Source: Isoetes taiwanensis
Taxonomy: Eukaryota; Streptophyta; Lycopodiopsida; Isoetales; Isoetaceae
DNA: 64,000 nt
Direction of reading: 5' to 3'
Assembly (NCBI GenBank): GCA_021234155.1
Contig: JAJEKV010000028.1
Location: forward strand, 919,998-983,997
Under the pieces are notes generated by a model, which saw only the letters and a program-made list of their open reading frames with translations, was not told where the DNA came from and ran no database searches. A program made the position numbers and the translations under genes. Positions within the stretch are counted from its first letter, which is position 1, and each line of letters starts with the position of its first letter. Below, one piece after another: positions 24,033 through 36,576 of the stretch.

Positions 24033-25130
24033 CTATAATTTAGACAGGTAATCATCCCATTGGTTTAAACTTCTAGGAATCCAAGCAGGCTTGAGGGAAA
24101 TTCGGTAATGTAAACACGAAGTATAAATGCGCAGGCAAAGAAAATGCAGCTTCAGGACGGAAGATCCACCTTTGTTAAGGATATAAAAGGCATTAAGAGA
24201 GTCTCCAAAGGCTATAACCTGAGAAGACCTCAAGGAGGGTCCATGCTGGCTAAGAAAAGTAAGGAGGGCTTGAAGTTCAAGAGAAGTAGAGGACACTAAT
24301 TTACCAGCAGTTGAAAGGCGACCTGAAAAATTGGAGCAGGAACTGGCATCATGTAACCACACTCCCCAACCGGAACTACTAGCATCATAACATAAGGAAT
24401 TATAAGGAGCCATAGGTTCCCAAAGGTATGCAGAGTTCAATGTATCAAACCAATTTAACCAAGCACGAATCTCAATATGCACAAGAGAGGTAAGAAGAAG
24501 ATGCTGAGACCACAAAGAAATGGACTCATATAACGAAAACAAATGAAAGGAGAGCAACCTAACGAATGGGCCAAACACCAAGCGAAAAGAGTCCAGCATG
24601 CCCATGAAAGAGGCCAGGCTACGAGCACGAACATGTGAGCAAGACAACAACTTAGAGGCTAAAGCGGTAAACTTTTCTTTTCTGGAAGAAGCAATGGAGA
24701 GAAAACCCGTGGACATATTCAAGACAAAGCCCAAGAACTTACACAGGATGGTCGAAGTTGGCATTTATGAACAGCTAAAACAAACCCTGCATCCTCAAAG
24801 TCTTGCAAAATAAGAGACTGACATTGAGAAAAACCAGCAGCACAAATTGCATAGAGAAAATCATCAATGTAAGGCTAGCATCGATAGCCCAAGGATCGCC
24901 ACCTGCGAAGTAATTGACGCATGAGTTTGGTGAACACAAAACAAGCTGTCGAGAGACCGAACGAGAGGGATTTGAACATATAAAAGTGGCCTTCAAGTTC
25001 AAAGCCTAGAAAAGTTCAAAGGTCGAGGTGAATGTCAACGTGATGATAACCCGAGTGTAAAATCATGGTGAAAAGTAGATCGTCTTTGCGCAAAATAGAA
25101 GGCAAATCCCTAAAAGATTGCTACCCACAG
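24033..25130 (-). pseudogene. DIRS-type reverse transcriptase/RNase H
   Basis: The product copies element RNA into DNA. In order on the minus strand: KDDLLFTMILHSGYHHVDIH (palm, about 25100-25035), SLSFGLSTACFVFTKLMR, the catalytic box PYIDDFL (about 24865), then QDFEDAGFVLAVHKCQL (thumb side). RNase H follows with its acidic residues in DASSSGWGVWLHD, SLELQALL, FGDSLNAFYIL and NQWDDYLSKL. The last 243 codons (24764-24033) are open, but the upstream part has at least one in-frame stop before PYIDD, one before FLGFELEG and a frame change near 24765. The catalytic residues themselves are preserved. Confidence 0.82.
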
Positions 25131-25170
25131 CTTTTTGAGGCATGTATCAGAGCATGCGCTATATCTAGCA

Positions 25171-25772
25171 GGGTTTTTTAGGAAGACCAATCACTCAAAT
25201 TATATACGTCCAATTTGGGTTAGGCTCTCAAGAACAGGAAACCTCCCCAGCTTTCTTCTGTAGAAACCTCCCCAACTTTCAATCAAAAAGAAGCAGTGAA
25301 AATAAATAGCCCAACAACATGCAATGCGAAAAAATGAAGTTTCGGGATGTCTTGGCAAAAAGGAACTTCAAGCCGCAAGCTTCAAGCCGCTTAAAAACCT
25401 CCCCAAAGTAGTACATTTGAAGAATCTGTAAGAATTAAATAAGAATAATATTTATAAAAGTTTCATTTTCTAAGAACAGTATTTATAAAACTTGGTTATT
25501 TGAACCAACTAAACCTTTAACAAAGTTTATACTTACTAGAAACCTCCTTGCATACTTGCTTAGCCGAGCATGTTCAACAAGCCCTATATTAACTGGTATA
25601 AAGCCACCATTGTCACAAACTGCTGCAACACTATGTTGAAAGTTGGGGATGTTTCCTTGAAGATTAGGAAGGTTTCCACGAAAAGTTGGGGAGGTTTTCG
25701 TGGAAAGCTGGGGAGGTTTCCACGGGGGAGGTTTCCAGTGGAGTCCAGCCCAAATTGGGCGCCAAAAAAACC
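25171..25772. mobile_element. Foldback (long inverted repeat) element
   Basis: Outer ends are GGTTTTTT and AAAAAAACC. Inside them, CCAATTTGGG (25209) faces CCCAAATTGG (25749), and GGAAACCTCCCCAGCTTTC (25238) faces GAAAGCTGGGGAGGTTTCC (25703). The right arm contains several tandem copies of GGGGAGGTTTCC; the left arm has two or three. There is no coding sequence. Such a structure fits a non-autonomous foldback DNA element of about 600 bp. No clear target duplication was seen. Confidence 0.6.
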
Positions 25773-26570
25773 ATCGATTAAATAAGGTCGTTTCTAAAAC
25801 TAGAATGTTCTTCGCAATTCTGCATAGCTAGGTACTAATACATTAATTTTAAAGTCAATATTTTTGCATATTTTATCACGTAGACATAATCAATGCTTAG
25901 AAATCTTTGTCTCTTTTCTAGAGTAGGTAAGTTAAACCATCTAAAATTAAGGCTAGAAAAGGGGTCATCTGCTGCCATAATCTAAGCTTGGATGGTTTTG
26001 TTTAAGACTAGATTAAGGCTCAACATCAGAAGCAAATATATCCTTGAAAAAAACTCAAATAAAAACTATTAAATTTAAAGAAATTTCAATTAGATCTATA
26101 GAAACTTGATAATCATTTGGAGTTTTATCATAGCCTTGTGTGTCTCAGGCAAAGCTTCCTCCTCATGTTTGTTGCCATGAGCTTTGTAGCTCCTATGCTT
26201 GCTGGATCTATAACCCTTACTATTAAACCCTATTTCTTGGCTAAAGCTACAACTGGAAACCCTTGAATCTATTCTTTGTATTTGTGTGTCTGGATGGTGA
26301 CTCCAACTCTTGCCCACATAAATTTTCCCTCATCTGAACCCTATGCATCTTCCCCATCAAAATCATACCCTATATCTTGGGTGTTACTTTCAAAGATTGG
26401 ATATCTCACTATGGTCAACCAGATCCTACTGATCTGTTCGTCATCGACATAGGGTTTGGGAAATTTTCCAAGCCTTTACAGAATTGTGTATATTGCCATT
26501 AATTTTGGCGATAAACCTTTTCAAGTTCTTGTCGAGCTTTCTTGAGAGTCCTTGTTTTTTTTATCATCAC
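25773..26570. other. Gene-free stretch
   Basis: The open frame at 26096-26317 (-) is not recognisable. No other features. Confidence 0.35.
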
Positions 26571-26640
26571 TATTGGAGGAGTACTGATAATTAGTTATTA
26601 GTACTGGAGGAGTACTGATAATTAACTATCACTACTATTC
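26571..26640 (+). repeat. Short tandem repeat (GGAGGAGTACTGATAATTA)
   Basis: Two near-identical units of about 32 bases containing GGAGGAGTACTGATAATTA. Confidence 0.6.
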
Positions 26641-29143
26641 CACCTATATAAGCCCCGGAGCAAGGTGGTTATCTAGAAGGTGGTTATTCATTTTGGCCTG
26701 ATAACCTAAAAATGGGTTCTGACGCATAACCTCGATCCTGAATTTTTGCTATCGCCCTACTGCACTGGGATAACCTTACCTTTGCACGCCAGGTTGTTTT
26801 AAAACTCCAAGTTTGCTGCAACGAAGTGACCGGCATTCTTGGACTTGAAGCCGCTACAAAAAGAAAATCGGATCTCTTTGCAATGCCATTTTATACGGAG
26901 TGCCGCCATAGCCGACATAATAGAGGAGCCATTTAAGACTCCAGGTAAGAAAGTGAAACCATATGGCGTGTTCGGGCTTCTAAGCTCCTGTATTATACTG
27001 CCGCGCATAACCGGGCCAATTTTTGGACTTATTGACATGCAGGAGTGGTTTCCCTTCGAGAATCAACGATTTCGCATTTTTCTTTGAAACATGAAGTCCT
27101 TGCAGATTCTTGATGGCGGCGTAGCGAGAAGTAGCTAGAGCTAATGTAGAAGCCAGCAACCTTCCTCAAATTCGGCAATGGCATTCTCCCTGATGCAATT
27201 TGGCAATAGCATTCTCCCCGGTGCAGGCTTCTCTCATCTGATCGAAGGCCTTGTCCAGTGATCGATGAGAGTCCTCCGTGATCCAACCAATCTACAACAA
27301 TCAACAAAGGTAAAATAAATGGCCAAGTGCCTGTGGATGTGTGTGCCTTGATACTTAATATTTAAAAGCATCCTCATAGATATATAATCTTTCCTATATA
27401 CATGATTAGTAGGAGAAAAAAAAAGAAGTTTTCAGGCAAAAAAAAATCCAAAAATAAATATTTCAGGCCAAAAAAAACCCAAAAATATTACATTTGGCAT
27501 TAGAAAGAGAGAGTTCAAGGCAAGGGACGCTGCAGGATTGTTAGAGAGCTCTAAAATTCCAGTTGTGCATGTCTCAAGGCCAAATTCATCAGGAGAATCA
27601 AAGACCAAATTTGCAGACTGGAATCCTGAGAGATAATGCTGGGGATGAGAAAAGCAAAAGGATTGAGGGCCAAAAGCAAATTAATTGAGCATGAATGTAA
27701 GTAAAAACCCCAAGATGGGCAAAAAATCTCGTGTCCGGGTGATGGCAAAAGTCAGGAAGCTAAGGAATCCCGGTGACGCTTCTCAAACCATTCCCTTCTA
27801 TTAACATTTGTGAAAAGCGACGCCTCTCTAGTTTCAAATTCCTGTAAGACAGTCGACAAAGCGATTCCCTTCTTCACAAATAACAATAGAATTAACAAAA
27901 GCGAGGGGATGTTTACCCCGGGCAATTCCCCTCAACAACAAAAATTATAAGAAGCCTTTGAGATGCCTTATGGGTATACATCCTCCCAAAACAGAGGGCC
28001 TAATTGACTTTTCAATGGCCTCAAGATATGAATCCAGTGAAGTGTATACTCTGGCTCACCAACAATGTCGTGAAAAAGGCTTGATTCAGCATGTGTCATA
28101 GCCATTTGAGGCTTTAACCAGATCGTATGTTACCATATTTCGGCCAGAAAACTAGGGAAGAATGTTTAGAATTAAAGGAAGCGATATCTCAGGCATTAAA
28201 AATGGTGTCTTTAAACCCGCATATTACAGATTCTGCCATACCCCATGACAAAAATTGGATTCGGCCCTTATCCTTTATTTATTGCATATAGCGTAAATTC
28301 CCTTGGCCTCATGAACTCCCATCTAAATTTGCCAAGGTTCTATGTTTTAAGATTCTAATCCCGCCTCGTGAGCACTATGGTCCGGGAATTTGTCCACAAA
28401 GTGCATGGAATTCAATTCTTGTTGCTAGAAAAGGAAGCAACCAAATTATAATCAGGTAAGAATTGAGAGCTCTCGCAGAAATGGTGAATTTTGAAGTCCG
28501 GATGCATGAACCCATCGATTTTAGGAGGTCTAAATTGATCCATTCTTCGAATTCACTGGGATCGGATAGAATTCAACTTCCAAGCAATTCCATCAGAGAA
28601 TTTCAAATGATGGAGATTAAATTCCCAATGGCGAATCTCCGCATGCTGCCACAATGAAACTATTAATTGTGAACAACCTTCATCAATGACGACCGCCTGT
28701 GTTAAGCTTATCTCCATTTGAACGCCAAAATTACCAAGGCCCATGTTTTCCTTCGCTGAAACCTTCGATCTCTTTGGTACCATTGCAGAATGCCAACGTT
28801 GCTCTACTATTGTTGGTGGGCATATCGCCGCCTTAGTCAGCCGCAGCTTTAGGCCCAAATACCATCGACGACAAATACGTGATCGCTGAATCTTACATGA
28901 AAAAATCAATAACAAGACTCGTAATGTGCCTTTGGATCATCCCATCCACATGGCACTGAAGCCTTCTTATCTCTTTTCTCTCGTGATCGCATTTCATTTT
29001 TCCTCGATCCCATCCACACTTATTCTCGCATTATCGATTCTCGCTATCGCCCCTCGATTGATTCCTTCGATAAGTAAATAGAAACATAACAAAGAATTGG
29101 ATGAGTTCTTGAATTTGAGAAATTGAATCGCTTTGATCATTCT
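26641..29143. other. Gene-free stretch
   Basis: Open frames of 60-120 codons on both strands (for example 27029-27307 - and 28553-28915 -) lack any family motif. Composition varies, with A-rich tracts near 27410-27490. Probably old repeat DNA. Confidence 0.35.
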
Positions 29144-29247
29144 AAGAATAGAATAGGGACAGATTTTCTAGCGCCCACGGAGACCCACCCGCCTATGGAC
29201 CCAAACAAAAAGAGAGCAACGCCGATACTACCGTGGATTAAAACCCT
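29144..29247 (+). repeat. AATAG-tailed dispersed repeat, copy B
   Basis: AGAATAGAATAG, then CGCCCACGGAGACC, CGCCTATGGACCC and ACTACCGTGGATTAAAACCC. The same blocks in the same order occur at 4761-4862; the first three also occur at 48148-48213. Confidence 0.5.
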
Positions 29248-31140
29248 CACTCGCTGGTTTCCGAGAGAAAAACCTTTAGCAAGAATAGTCTGGCCGCATG
29301 TCGTATTACAATTGTGTAGGATAGCTCAACATCATTCCGGAGGACAATAACCGCAGTCCGTATCCATAACCTCGAGGTATGACTTCAACAAACCCATCAC
29401 CGTGAGATTCAATAACTCATGCAACAGCTTGGCCGCACTAGTAATCGAACATACCTCGATATGGCAACGTCAGCGACTGAGGGTACACATTCATCCTCAC
29501 GCTCTCGTAAAATGACTGCAAAGCCTTTGCTCGTGGCTTCCGAGCCCAACGCCCCGTCTCACGCAGAGGCTTATGTGCACCCGTATAATGGAAGCTATAG
29601 TCCGCGCTTTCTTCATGGGCAACCGGTGTACAAGTATCGTACCGGAGCCCTCCTGGATTGCCGATAGTGTGCCGCCATGCGCCGTGAGCATCGTGATCCC
29701 GAGCTTGCTAGCGAAGGTAGCATCTAGGTACAACTTAAGTGCCTTGTGATCTTCTTTGTCCCATATGTCCGCCTTTGTGATCTTTCTTCTTTGTGATTGC
29801 TTTTTGATTCTAAACAGAAATCTCCTAATGATATTGATAGTGATAAGATAGCACCGCCGAGATATTTGAGCTTCATAACGTGATATGTTTGAAATATCTC
29901 CGATGGCTTATTACAATTGCTACGGACAAATGCCGAGGTAAACCTAAATGGTCATGTGAATGAGACCCGGCAGCCTGCCTGGTCACTACACAGCTTTTCA
30001 TGAACCGATTTATGCCCACATAGCCATCAAACGGAGTAACGATGGTGAGCCACGCACTTTAGGGGTGCCTCACCTTTTAAAATGCTTTTAAAAATAGACC
30101 TCTACCTAAGATATTTAATATATTTAAAAAACCTTTGGTAATATGGTATTCATACTAGGCTTTACACATTACTAAATGTGTCATCCTAACGCTAACGCCC
30201 CCAAGCTAATAAATTACCATGTTCATAACATTAGAACTATGGAACATGCGGCCTCCTTTCTATTTCAATGACCACACCCAGAATGTCAATATTATGTTAC
30301 CGCAACAACATACATAGCACTTACAAATGGTCGTAAATTTAACACTACCAATAACCCACTAAATATTTATCACCATCCTCAATCACCAACTCGATGTCCC
30401 ATCCCTGAACTTAAACAAACCATCTAACTTCACCAAATCAAACAATCAATGGTTATTTTTTCAAGTTCCCTAATGCGAAGCTAGAGCAATTTGCATTTTA
30501 TAGCCTAGTTTCTTGCAAAGAATCTAGAAACTTGATCCAAATTAGAACCTTTGATGTCATATCGTATCCGAGGCTGAAGATCGACAAAGGAGAATCCAAA
30601 GCCCCACTAATCGGAAATGCCATTCAGAAAAGAAATAGAATTTCACTTTTGACCAATGTCAGTTTACCCAACATGTAGAAAAACATAGAAATAATATATA
30701 ATTCAATACTAACCTTTCATGCATACACATCCAAAGTATTAAATCTATCGGTAGTTAGCGACGTGACCATATCTAATTAAATTATCAAAGGTATCACTCT
30801 ATGCTTTGTCGTATGTTCAAAATACAAGAATTTAGTTTTTTCAAATCCCAACAAGAAAAACATAAATGATTTTAATGTTGTGTAATACAACAAGGTAAGT
30901 CCCTTGATTTTTATTTTTGTTTTTTTTGCCCATAACAAATGTTAGCGATTCCTCTCCTGCTTCAAAACTAGTGTCCTCCTGTACCATGGCGACCATCAAG
31001 AAGCTCCTGCTAATCCCGAACTACTTAACAAAGCAGCCCCAAAGGTCTATTTTCCGAGGGGGTAACTAATGATGAAATACCACTTTTTCCAATGGTTTAA
31101 ATAAATCATTGTTTTATTGTCCTCAAATAAATTTTACCTA
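29248..31140. other. Gene-free stretch
   Basis: The open frames near 29419-29733 on both strands have no recognised motif. 30.0-31.1 kb is AT-rich and shows nothing. Confidence 0.35.
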
Positions 31141-31152
31141 TGATATAAAACG

Positions 31153-31164
31153 TGTTATCAGAGC
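31153..31164 (+). promoter_or_regulatory. tRNA-Met-type primer site of a lost retroelement
   Basis: TGTTATCAGAGC differs at one position from the primer site TGGTATCAGAGC. No flanking LTR or gag could be recognised, so only a relic is implied. A run of 12 A at about 31296-31307 marks another possible retroposed end nearby. Confidence 0.35.
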
Positions 31165-33712
31165 ATATGTTGTTGCCCTTGATGGTATAAACTTCTTTAC
31201 CCATGGCATGAGATATGTTATCACCCCAACTTTGTAGGGCCTATTTATCAATGCCTTCTATCCATATATAAAGCAAGATTTCATTTTCCTTCTTAAAAAA
31301 AAAAAATAGGAGGTATTTTTTCCGGGCTGAGAGCAACCTAAGCTTGACACGCATATTTTTCTCCATTTCCTAAAACCCTTTAAAAGACAAAAAATATTGA
31401 TGGCCTAATAATTATCTCACCCAACTTTGAGACACTATGGTTTCTCTTGCTCGGCATCTAACCCTAGCTATTTGCATGTTCAATAGCCGTAAGCCCTTCA
31501 AGCCGTGGTATTCCACTTCCCAAGCAGATAAACCAAGATCTGCCTTTTAGATGGTTTAACCCTCACTCTACAATTGGGTTAACTGAAGCTCCTTCACCGG
31601 GTGACCTAAACACATGTAACAAGGTTGATAGACATAAAGCAACTTATTTAAAGCCAAAGTCCAAATTTCCAAGTTTTGTTCTTTTGGATTCGCCTAAATC
31701 TTGCTTTGAAATCCATCCGTAAAATGGTTATCTAGATCTCATTCAAGGTATAGGAGCAAGAATCTTGGATGAACAGTGGGAGGTATTAAGAAGGACAAAG
31801 AAGGAAACTACTTCGCAGAGCCCCTCGCTCGCGGCAAAACCACATTTTCATACAAGCAATTTCAACATCTAGCCATCATCTTCATCTTATAAACTGATTT
31901 CCTTCTTCTCGCTGCGCTTAGATTGTGTATACCTTTCTCAAAACAGCACTTTTTATCATTGCTTTTTGAAATAAAATTGTTATTGCGGTGCATTTTGCAA
32001 AGGTTCGAGATGTTAAAGAATAATGGGCATTTTGGCAAAGGCCTTTGGATCTTGCGTCTAAGGCTCTGTTTCTAGTCATGTTTTCAGCGTTAGTTGCCCA
32101 ATTCTATTTACTTATTGTCCTACAGTAATGTGCAAGAAGTATGAGGAGATGAAGACCGATTTTCTAAAGGAGATGACTTTCAATTTCTAAAGGAGATGAC
32201 TTTCTAGGAGCATGCTCCATAAATTTATACTCAACTAGGTGAAGATGTTAATTCTCGCGACCGAACATGCAAATGAATCCTATGTGAAGTTTGAATCCCA
32301 GCAACAATGTACCCATTGAGTTTGGTCGGGTTTTGTGATGTTGCATCTTGTGGTTACTTTTTTTCTTTCCACCGCTTGGCTCTTCTACTTTAGAAAAATG
32401 TGGGTAAAACATCGACTGAATAACATTTTCGTAACTCAAACTGGCAGCCCAAAATAATGGATCGACCTCTTCTAGAGAGTTACCATATTTACTATGGAAC
32501 GCGACTTATTGAAGCATTTGATCATTATTGCCCTTGGATCAAGTTGCATACAACGCTTTTATATAAAAGTGCATAGACCGAGGACTGATGGAGTGAATTT
32601 TTCCCAGCTTTGAAACATGTTATCGTGGAGAAATGTTTGTAGGCCAAGATAGACTTGGTATGGGAATTAAAATGCGGATAGGAATAGTAGATATGTTAAG
32701 TGGCATAGAACAAATCTCTAATTAAGCTAAAATGTGATTTTGTGCAGTGACGCTTCGCGGCTTTTTGAAAACTCGATGCTACTCTCTATCGGGCACTTTC
32801 AAAGGGTTCATGCCTGTTTTCAGAGACTCGCGATCAAAGATCTTGCTTTCTCCGCATTTTGACCTTTGTTGCAAATCCGCTAAAAGTGATGGCAAGTTTT
32901 GTTTCTATAATCTTCGGCCCCCTCAAGCAATGCGCAACTCCATGGTAATGTTACCAAATTTTGCTTCATTATTCAATTGATCGAATGCATTATCTAAGTT
33001 TCATTGCAATCATCAACACTCTACAAACCAATGGGCCGCCGCAGTTTCGTTGATATTTCCATTTCGCGCGCCATTTGGCGTTACCCATAACATCTTTGGC
33101 ATCCCACTAAAGCTCCCCATTAACAACTTGAGAGTCACAAAGGTACGGCAGGTTTTGCATGGATCCGTTTCCTTCGCCATTTTGGCCGTAATTTCAGGAT
33201 CAGAATTTGATTTTCAAAGGGTAGCCGCAGCCGTGATCCCGCTGACGGTAAAGCGTAGTGCCCATATGCGGAGCTCGTCTGCCGACATTGCTTTTATAGC
33301 GTTATTTTCACATTTCAAATCGAGGGTTTCATTAGAGGATGATGATTCTAGGTATAAGCAGATTGGCGAGTCGCCACCCGTGAGGTGAAGGATCACATGA
33401 TTTGCTCAATTTCCATTGGATCAACCTACCGCCTTCCCGAGCTGCTAAGAAATGCTTCAGATTATGTTAACTTACTCCGGCCTATTTTCTTTGAATTCTT
33501 TTGAAGGCAAAGCCATCCGCATGTTGTTGTTTTTTTGCAAAAGTTCCAATACCTCCATATCTTACGTAGAGTGCCGTAATGCATCAAGATTATCATCACC
33601 GTGAAGATTCACTCAACATTTACGAGTTGGATTCTATAATGGGATGAGCCGACACCACAGAGTATGCTCACAGAGGTAAAAGCGATTTTAAGGAATTGGG
33701 ATACATAAACGC
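31165..33712. other. Gene-free stretch
   Basis: The longest open frame (33050-33388 +) has no recognisable motif; its reverse strand is also open, which argues for a chance frame. Confidence 0.35.
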
Positions 33713-33830
33713 ATAAATTAGGGCTTTACATTTACATGGTGGAGCATATTAATTATATGGTTTGTTCAGGTATAAATTAGGCTTGCATTTACATGGTGGA
33801 GTATATTAATTATATGGTTTGTTCGTAGGT
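33713..33830 (+). repeat. 59-bp direct tandem repeat, two units
   Basis: Units start ATAAATTAGG at 33713 and 33772 and share TTTACATGGTGGAG and TATTAATTATATGGTTTGTTC with few differences. Confidence 0.85.
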
Positions 33831-35383
33831 GCAAGCAAATATGTATTGCCAAGAGAGAGAGGACAAGTAGACATATCCAATGCAAATCAGTGAAATACCC
33901 GCAACCAAAGAACCAACTATAAACATATCCACAATGCAACAAAAGAGAAATGTTCTAACCTAAGAACCAATAGAAATGTTCTAAATCGGTGAAACCAAGT
34001 TATTTTCAACGTGATTTCAATATAGCCTAGCCTTCTATCACAGAAAAATGTGGTCTAAACGCTACTTGCCCACCTCGAATTTCTGAAGTGATTATTAGAC
34101 ATTTTAGTGGATCCAATCAACAAATAGGAATCCAAAGAAATTGCTCGCGCCGCCTTGGGCTACCGCTGATAAATTTCAGAGGTATAAATATGCCATCCAT
34201 CAGCATCCGTGAGCTCAAGAAATACTAAAGGTGCACCATAACCTTTTAGAACTAGAAAACATGATGGCACAGATAATATATTGGTGCAAATATCGTGCAT
34301 AGAATCTCTCCCATGTACATTAGGAGGTGGCATTTCGTAAATTATTTCCTCGTGAGGTGGAGTTGTTCATATTCAACAAGTAACCTCGCATTATATCTAT
34401 GCATGCCCCATGTGTTTTGGCATGTTCATTTGGTCTCCATTAAAAGCAGCCCACCACCTATTACGTAAGAGGTGTTGATATCTAATCCAGCATTGCATTG
34501 TCTATTTCCATAATCTTTCATTGGCAAATAACTTTGCTCTTACTCCCCACTAACTCCACAAATTGTTCTATCAATGTAAGATCTGGCCATACCACCACCG
34601 CCAATGCACAGCTTTACTCTTACCGAAGATACAAAAGAAATGAAATAAAGAAAACAAAAATGTGTAAGCAGAAGAAAGATGCCACTTCGGCCACCTTAAT
34701 AGTTTTTCTCAAATATTGCCATTTAAATTTTATCTATGTGATATTCAACAACAAATGAATTTGAGCAAATGCATTTCATAATTCTACATTGAAAGTTAAT
34801 CTCTACTACATATCATTCTACCAAAAACAACACACATTTAGGGCAAACATACATATTTTCTCTTAAGGGGCCCATAGCAAAGATCTTTAAGCTCCCAACC
34901 TAGAACAAACAAAGCATTAATTACAACTTTCATTTCGCAATTTGACCATGAAGGTCTTGAACGAGTAGGTCTTTCACCAAAGTTTGAACAACAAGCGCTC
35001 AATTCATCCACATATATCGACACACCTAAGGCATTGTACAATGTTTCAATCCCATAAATAAGCATCCCTAGTAAAGTAGAGGAATTAGGAGCTCTACTCT
35101 CTACAGAGGAAGCCTGTGGGGAGGGAAACTAAGCAAGGTATATTTATTCAAAGTTCTCATCCCATATATATCTTGATACATGGGGACCAATGCTCCCTCT
35201 ACATGTCGCGCACTTGGGTTCGACCACCTCCAAGGGTGCAGAGGCACCGGTCGGGGCCAAATTCTTGTAATTATATATGTTTAGATGACGGGGGCATTTG
35301 GTAAATTTCGGTCAACCCTATAGTTTTAGCAAAATGACAGTTCCTGTAGAAACCTAAAACCAGTTTCTTTTCCGTTCCACACG
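33831..35383. other. Intergenic, upstream of the zinc-finger gene
   Basis: No gene recognised. A GGTTCGACC string near 35216 resembles a tRNA T-arm, but no tRNA fold surrounds it. Confidence 0.35.
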
Positions 35384-36576
35384 ATGCAAGCCGACGAAGA
35401 GGAAGAATTTTCAAGTCCAGTTGCTCCAGGGCTTAAGAATCCTGGTGTAGCATGTGGCTATTATGATGTGCAGGAGCTTCAAAAAATTCAACTTCTGCTT
35501 TTGCGCGCTTTGGCTTCTGCTTGCACAGAGAAGACAATAGGTGACTTGTTCAATAAACCTTCTTCAGTTGTAGATGATATAAAGCATGAAATGGTTGATT
35601 ATCTTCATAGACAGAGCCAGGCTTACAGTGTTTCTAGCGAGGATAATTTAGGAGACAAAGCCCCAAGTGCAGTCATACAGGAAATTCTTGTTGCCTTTGT
35701 CAAAACTAAGCGTAATCTCTTCAGAAGGGTTTCTAGCAAAATCCCTTTTGTTGAAAAGCAGGATGGCAAGGTGGATAATTTTGAGGCTGAATTGGAAAAA
35801 TTAGGGGCTTGGCCTTTGAGCCAGAGGGAAATGTTGTCTAAGCTGTTGGTAAATAGGGTTGACATTGGGAAGATGAACCACTGTGAAATGTGTTTTGATT
35901 CTCCCCAAGAGCTTGTTGAGCATAAGAGCAAGTGTCTGTTCAGACCTCTCACTTGTGAAAATGAAGGATGCGGAGAAATATTTTCTGCATATTATGATGA
36001 GACACATGATTCATTGTGCCCTTTTAAGCTGTTACACTGTCGGCAAGGTTGCGATTCGAAGATTATGCGTGCTTGCATGGAGGACCATTGTGGGACTGTA
36101 TGTCCCATGAAGCTTGTCAATTGTCCTTTTCTTGACATTGGTTGTTCTCAGATGGTGCATCAGGGCTCCCTTGAAGAGCACTATTCTTTGCTGATTACTA
36201 AACATGTCTTATATTTGCTCAACTCTGTGCAAAAACATGAAAAGGTAATGGGAAATCAAAATCAACGGCTTTTACTTTTGGAAAAGGTAAGTCAATCACT
36301 CCCATCCAGTCCATCTTTACTTTTATTTTCTAAGGGAAAGAGTTTATCTTAAAGTTGCTTCTTCTAATCTGGATTTAGGCGCTGGCTTTACAAGAGAAGT
36401 CTGAAGCATTGGATGCAGAGTCACTGACTTTAACAGTCAAGGAACAGGAAGCTAAGATAAAGAAGCTTGAACAAGAGTTGAAGAAACTGAAGGCAAATGA
36501 CTTGTCTAAGGAAGTCTTGAGTTTAAGAAATGAGCTACAGTCTATGCGCAAGAGACCAGAATCTGCAGATCACTAG
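35384..36576 (+). CDS. TRAF-type zinc-finger protein, two exons
   Basis: Exons 35384-36286 and 36379-36576 join in phase 0 through a GT-AG intron to 366 residues. The N-terminal half (residues 1-165) is helical and acidic and begins MQADEEEEFSS. Residues about 168-260 hold a Cys/His-rich region with repeated C-x(2-6)-C...H...C units (HCEMCFDSPQELVEHKSKC, CENEGCGEIF, CRQGCDSKIM, CPFLDIGCSQM), as in TRAF-type zinc fingers. From about residue 285 to 360 a Leu/Glu/Lys-rich coiled coil continues into exon 2 (KEQEAKIKKLEQELKKL). No RING or MATH domain is present, so it is not a full TRAF; it resembles the small plant family annotated as TRAF-type zinc-finger-related. The cellular role is unknown. 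Intact, soluble, no signal peptide. Confidence 0.87.

Larger units (their letters stand above)
23075..25130 (-). mobile_element. DIRS-like tyrosine-recombinase retrotransposon, truncated
   Basis: Read leftwards the order is reverse transcriptase (about 25130-24770), RNase H (about 24500-24033), a linker (24032-23600) and tyrosine recombinase (23584-23075). This is the order of DIRS elements and not of LTR or LINE elements, which use a DDE integrase or an endonuclease. The linker carries SAPWWPILHTD and an FNCWHPIP stretch as in DIRS polyproteins. No gag and no terminal repeats were found. The recombinase is cut off before its catalytic residues, so the copy is dead. Confidence 0.8.

Noticed and set aside
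29497-29733. Possible copia gag or gypsy protease on the minus strand
   Set aside because: A few suggestive residues (WDKEDHKAL, LDATFASKLGI) but no diagnostic knuckle or DTG/DSG motif.
31250-31310. LINE 3' end before the 12-A run
   Set aside because: The upstream 60 bases only loosely resemble the 17.0-kb LINE-like tail; no body found.
33050-33388. 112-codon frame
   Set aside because: No family motif, and the opposite strand is also open over part of it.
35205-35235. GGTTCGACC suggesting a tRNA gene
   Set aside because: Flanking bases do not fold into a tRNA.
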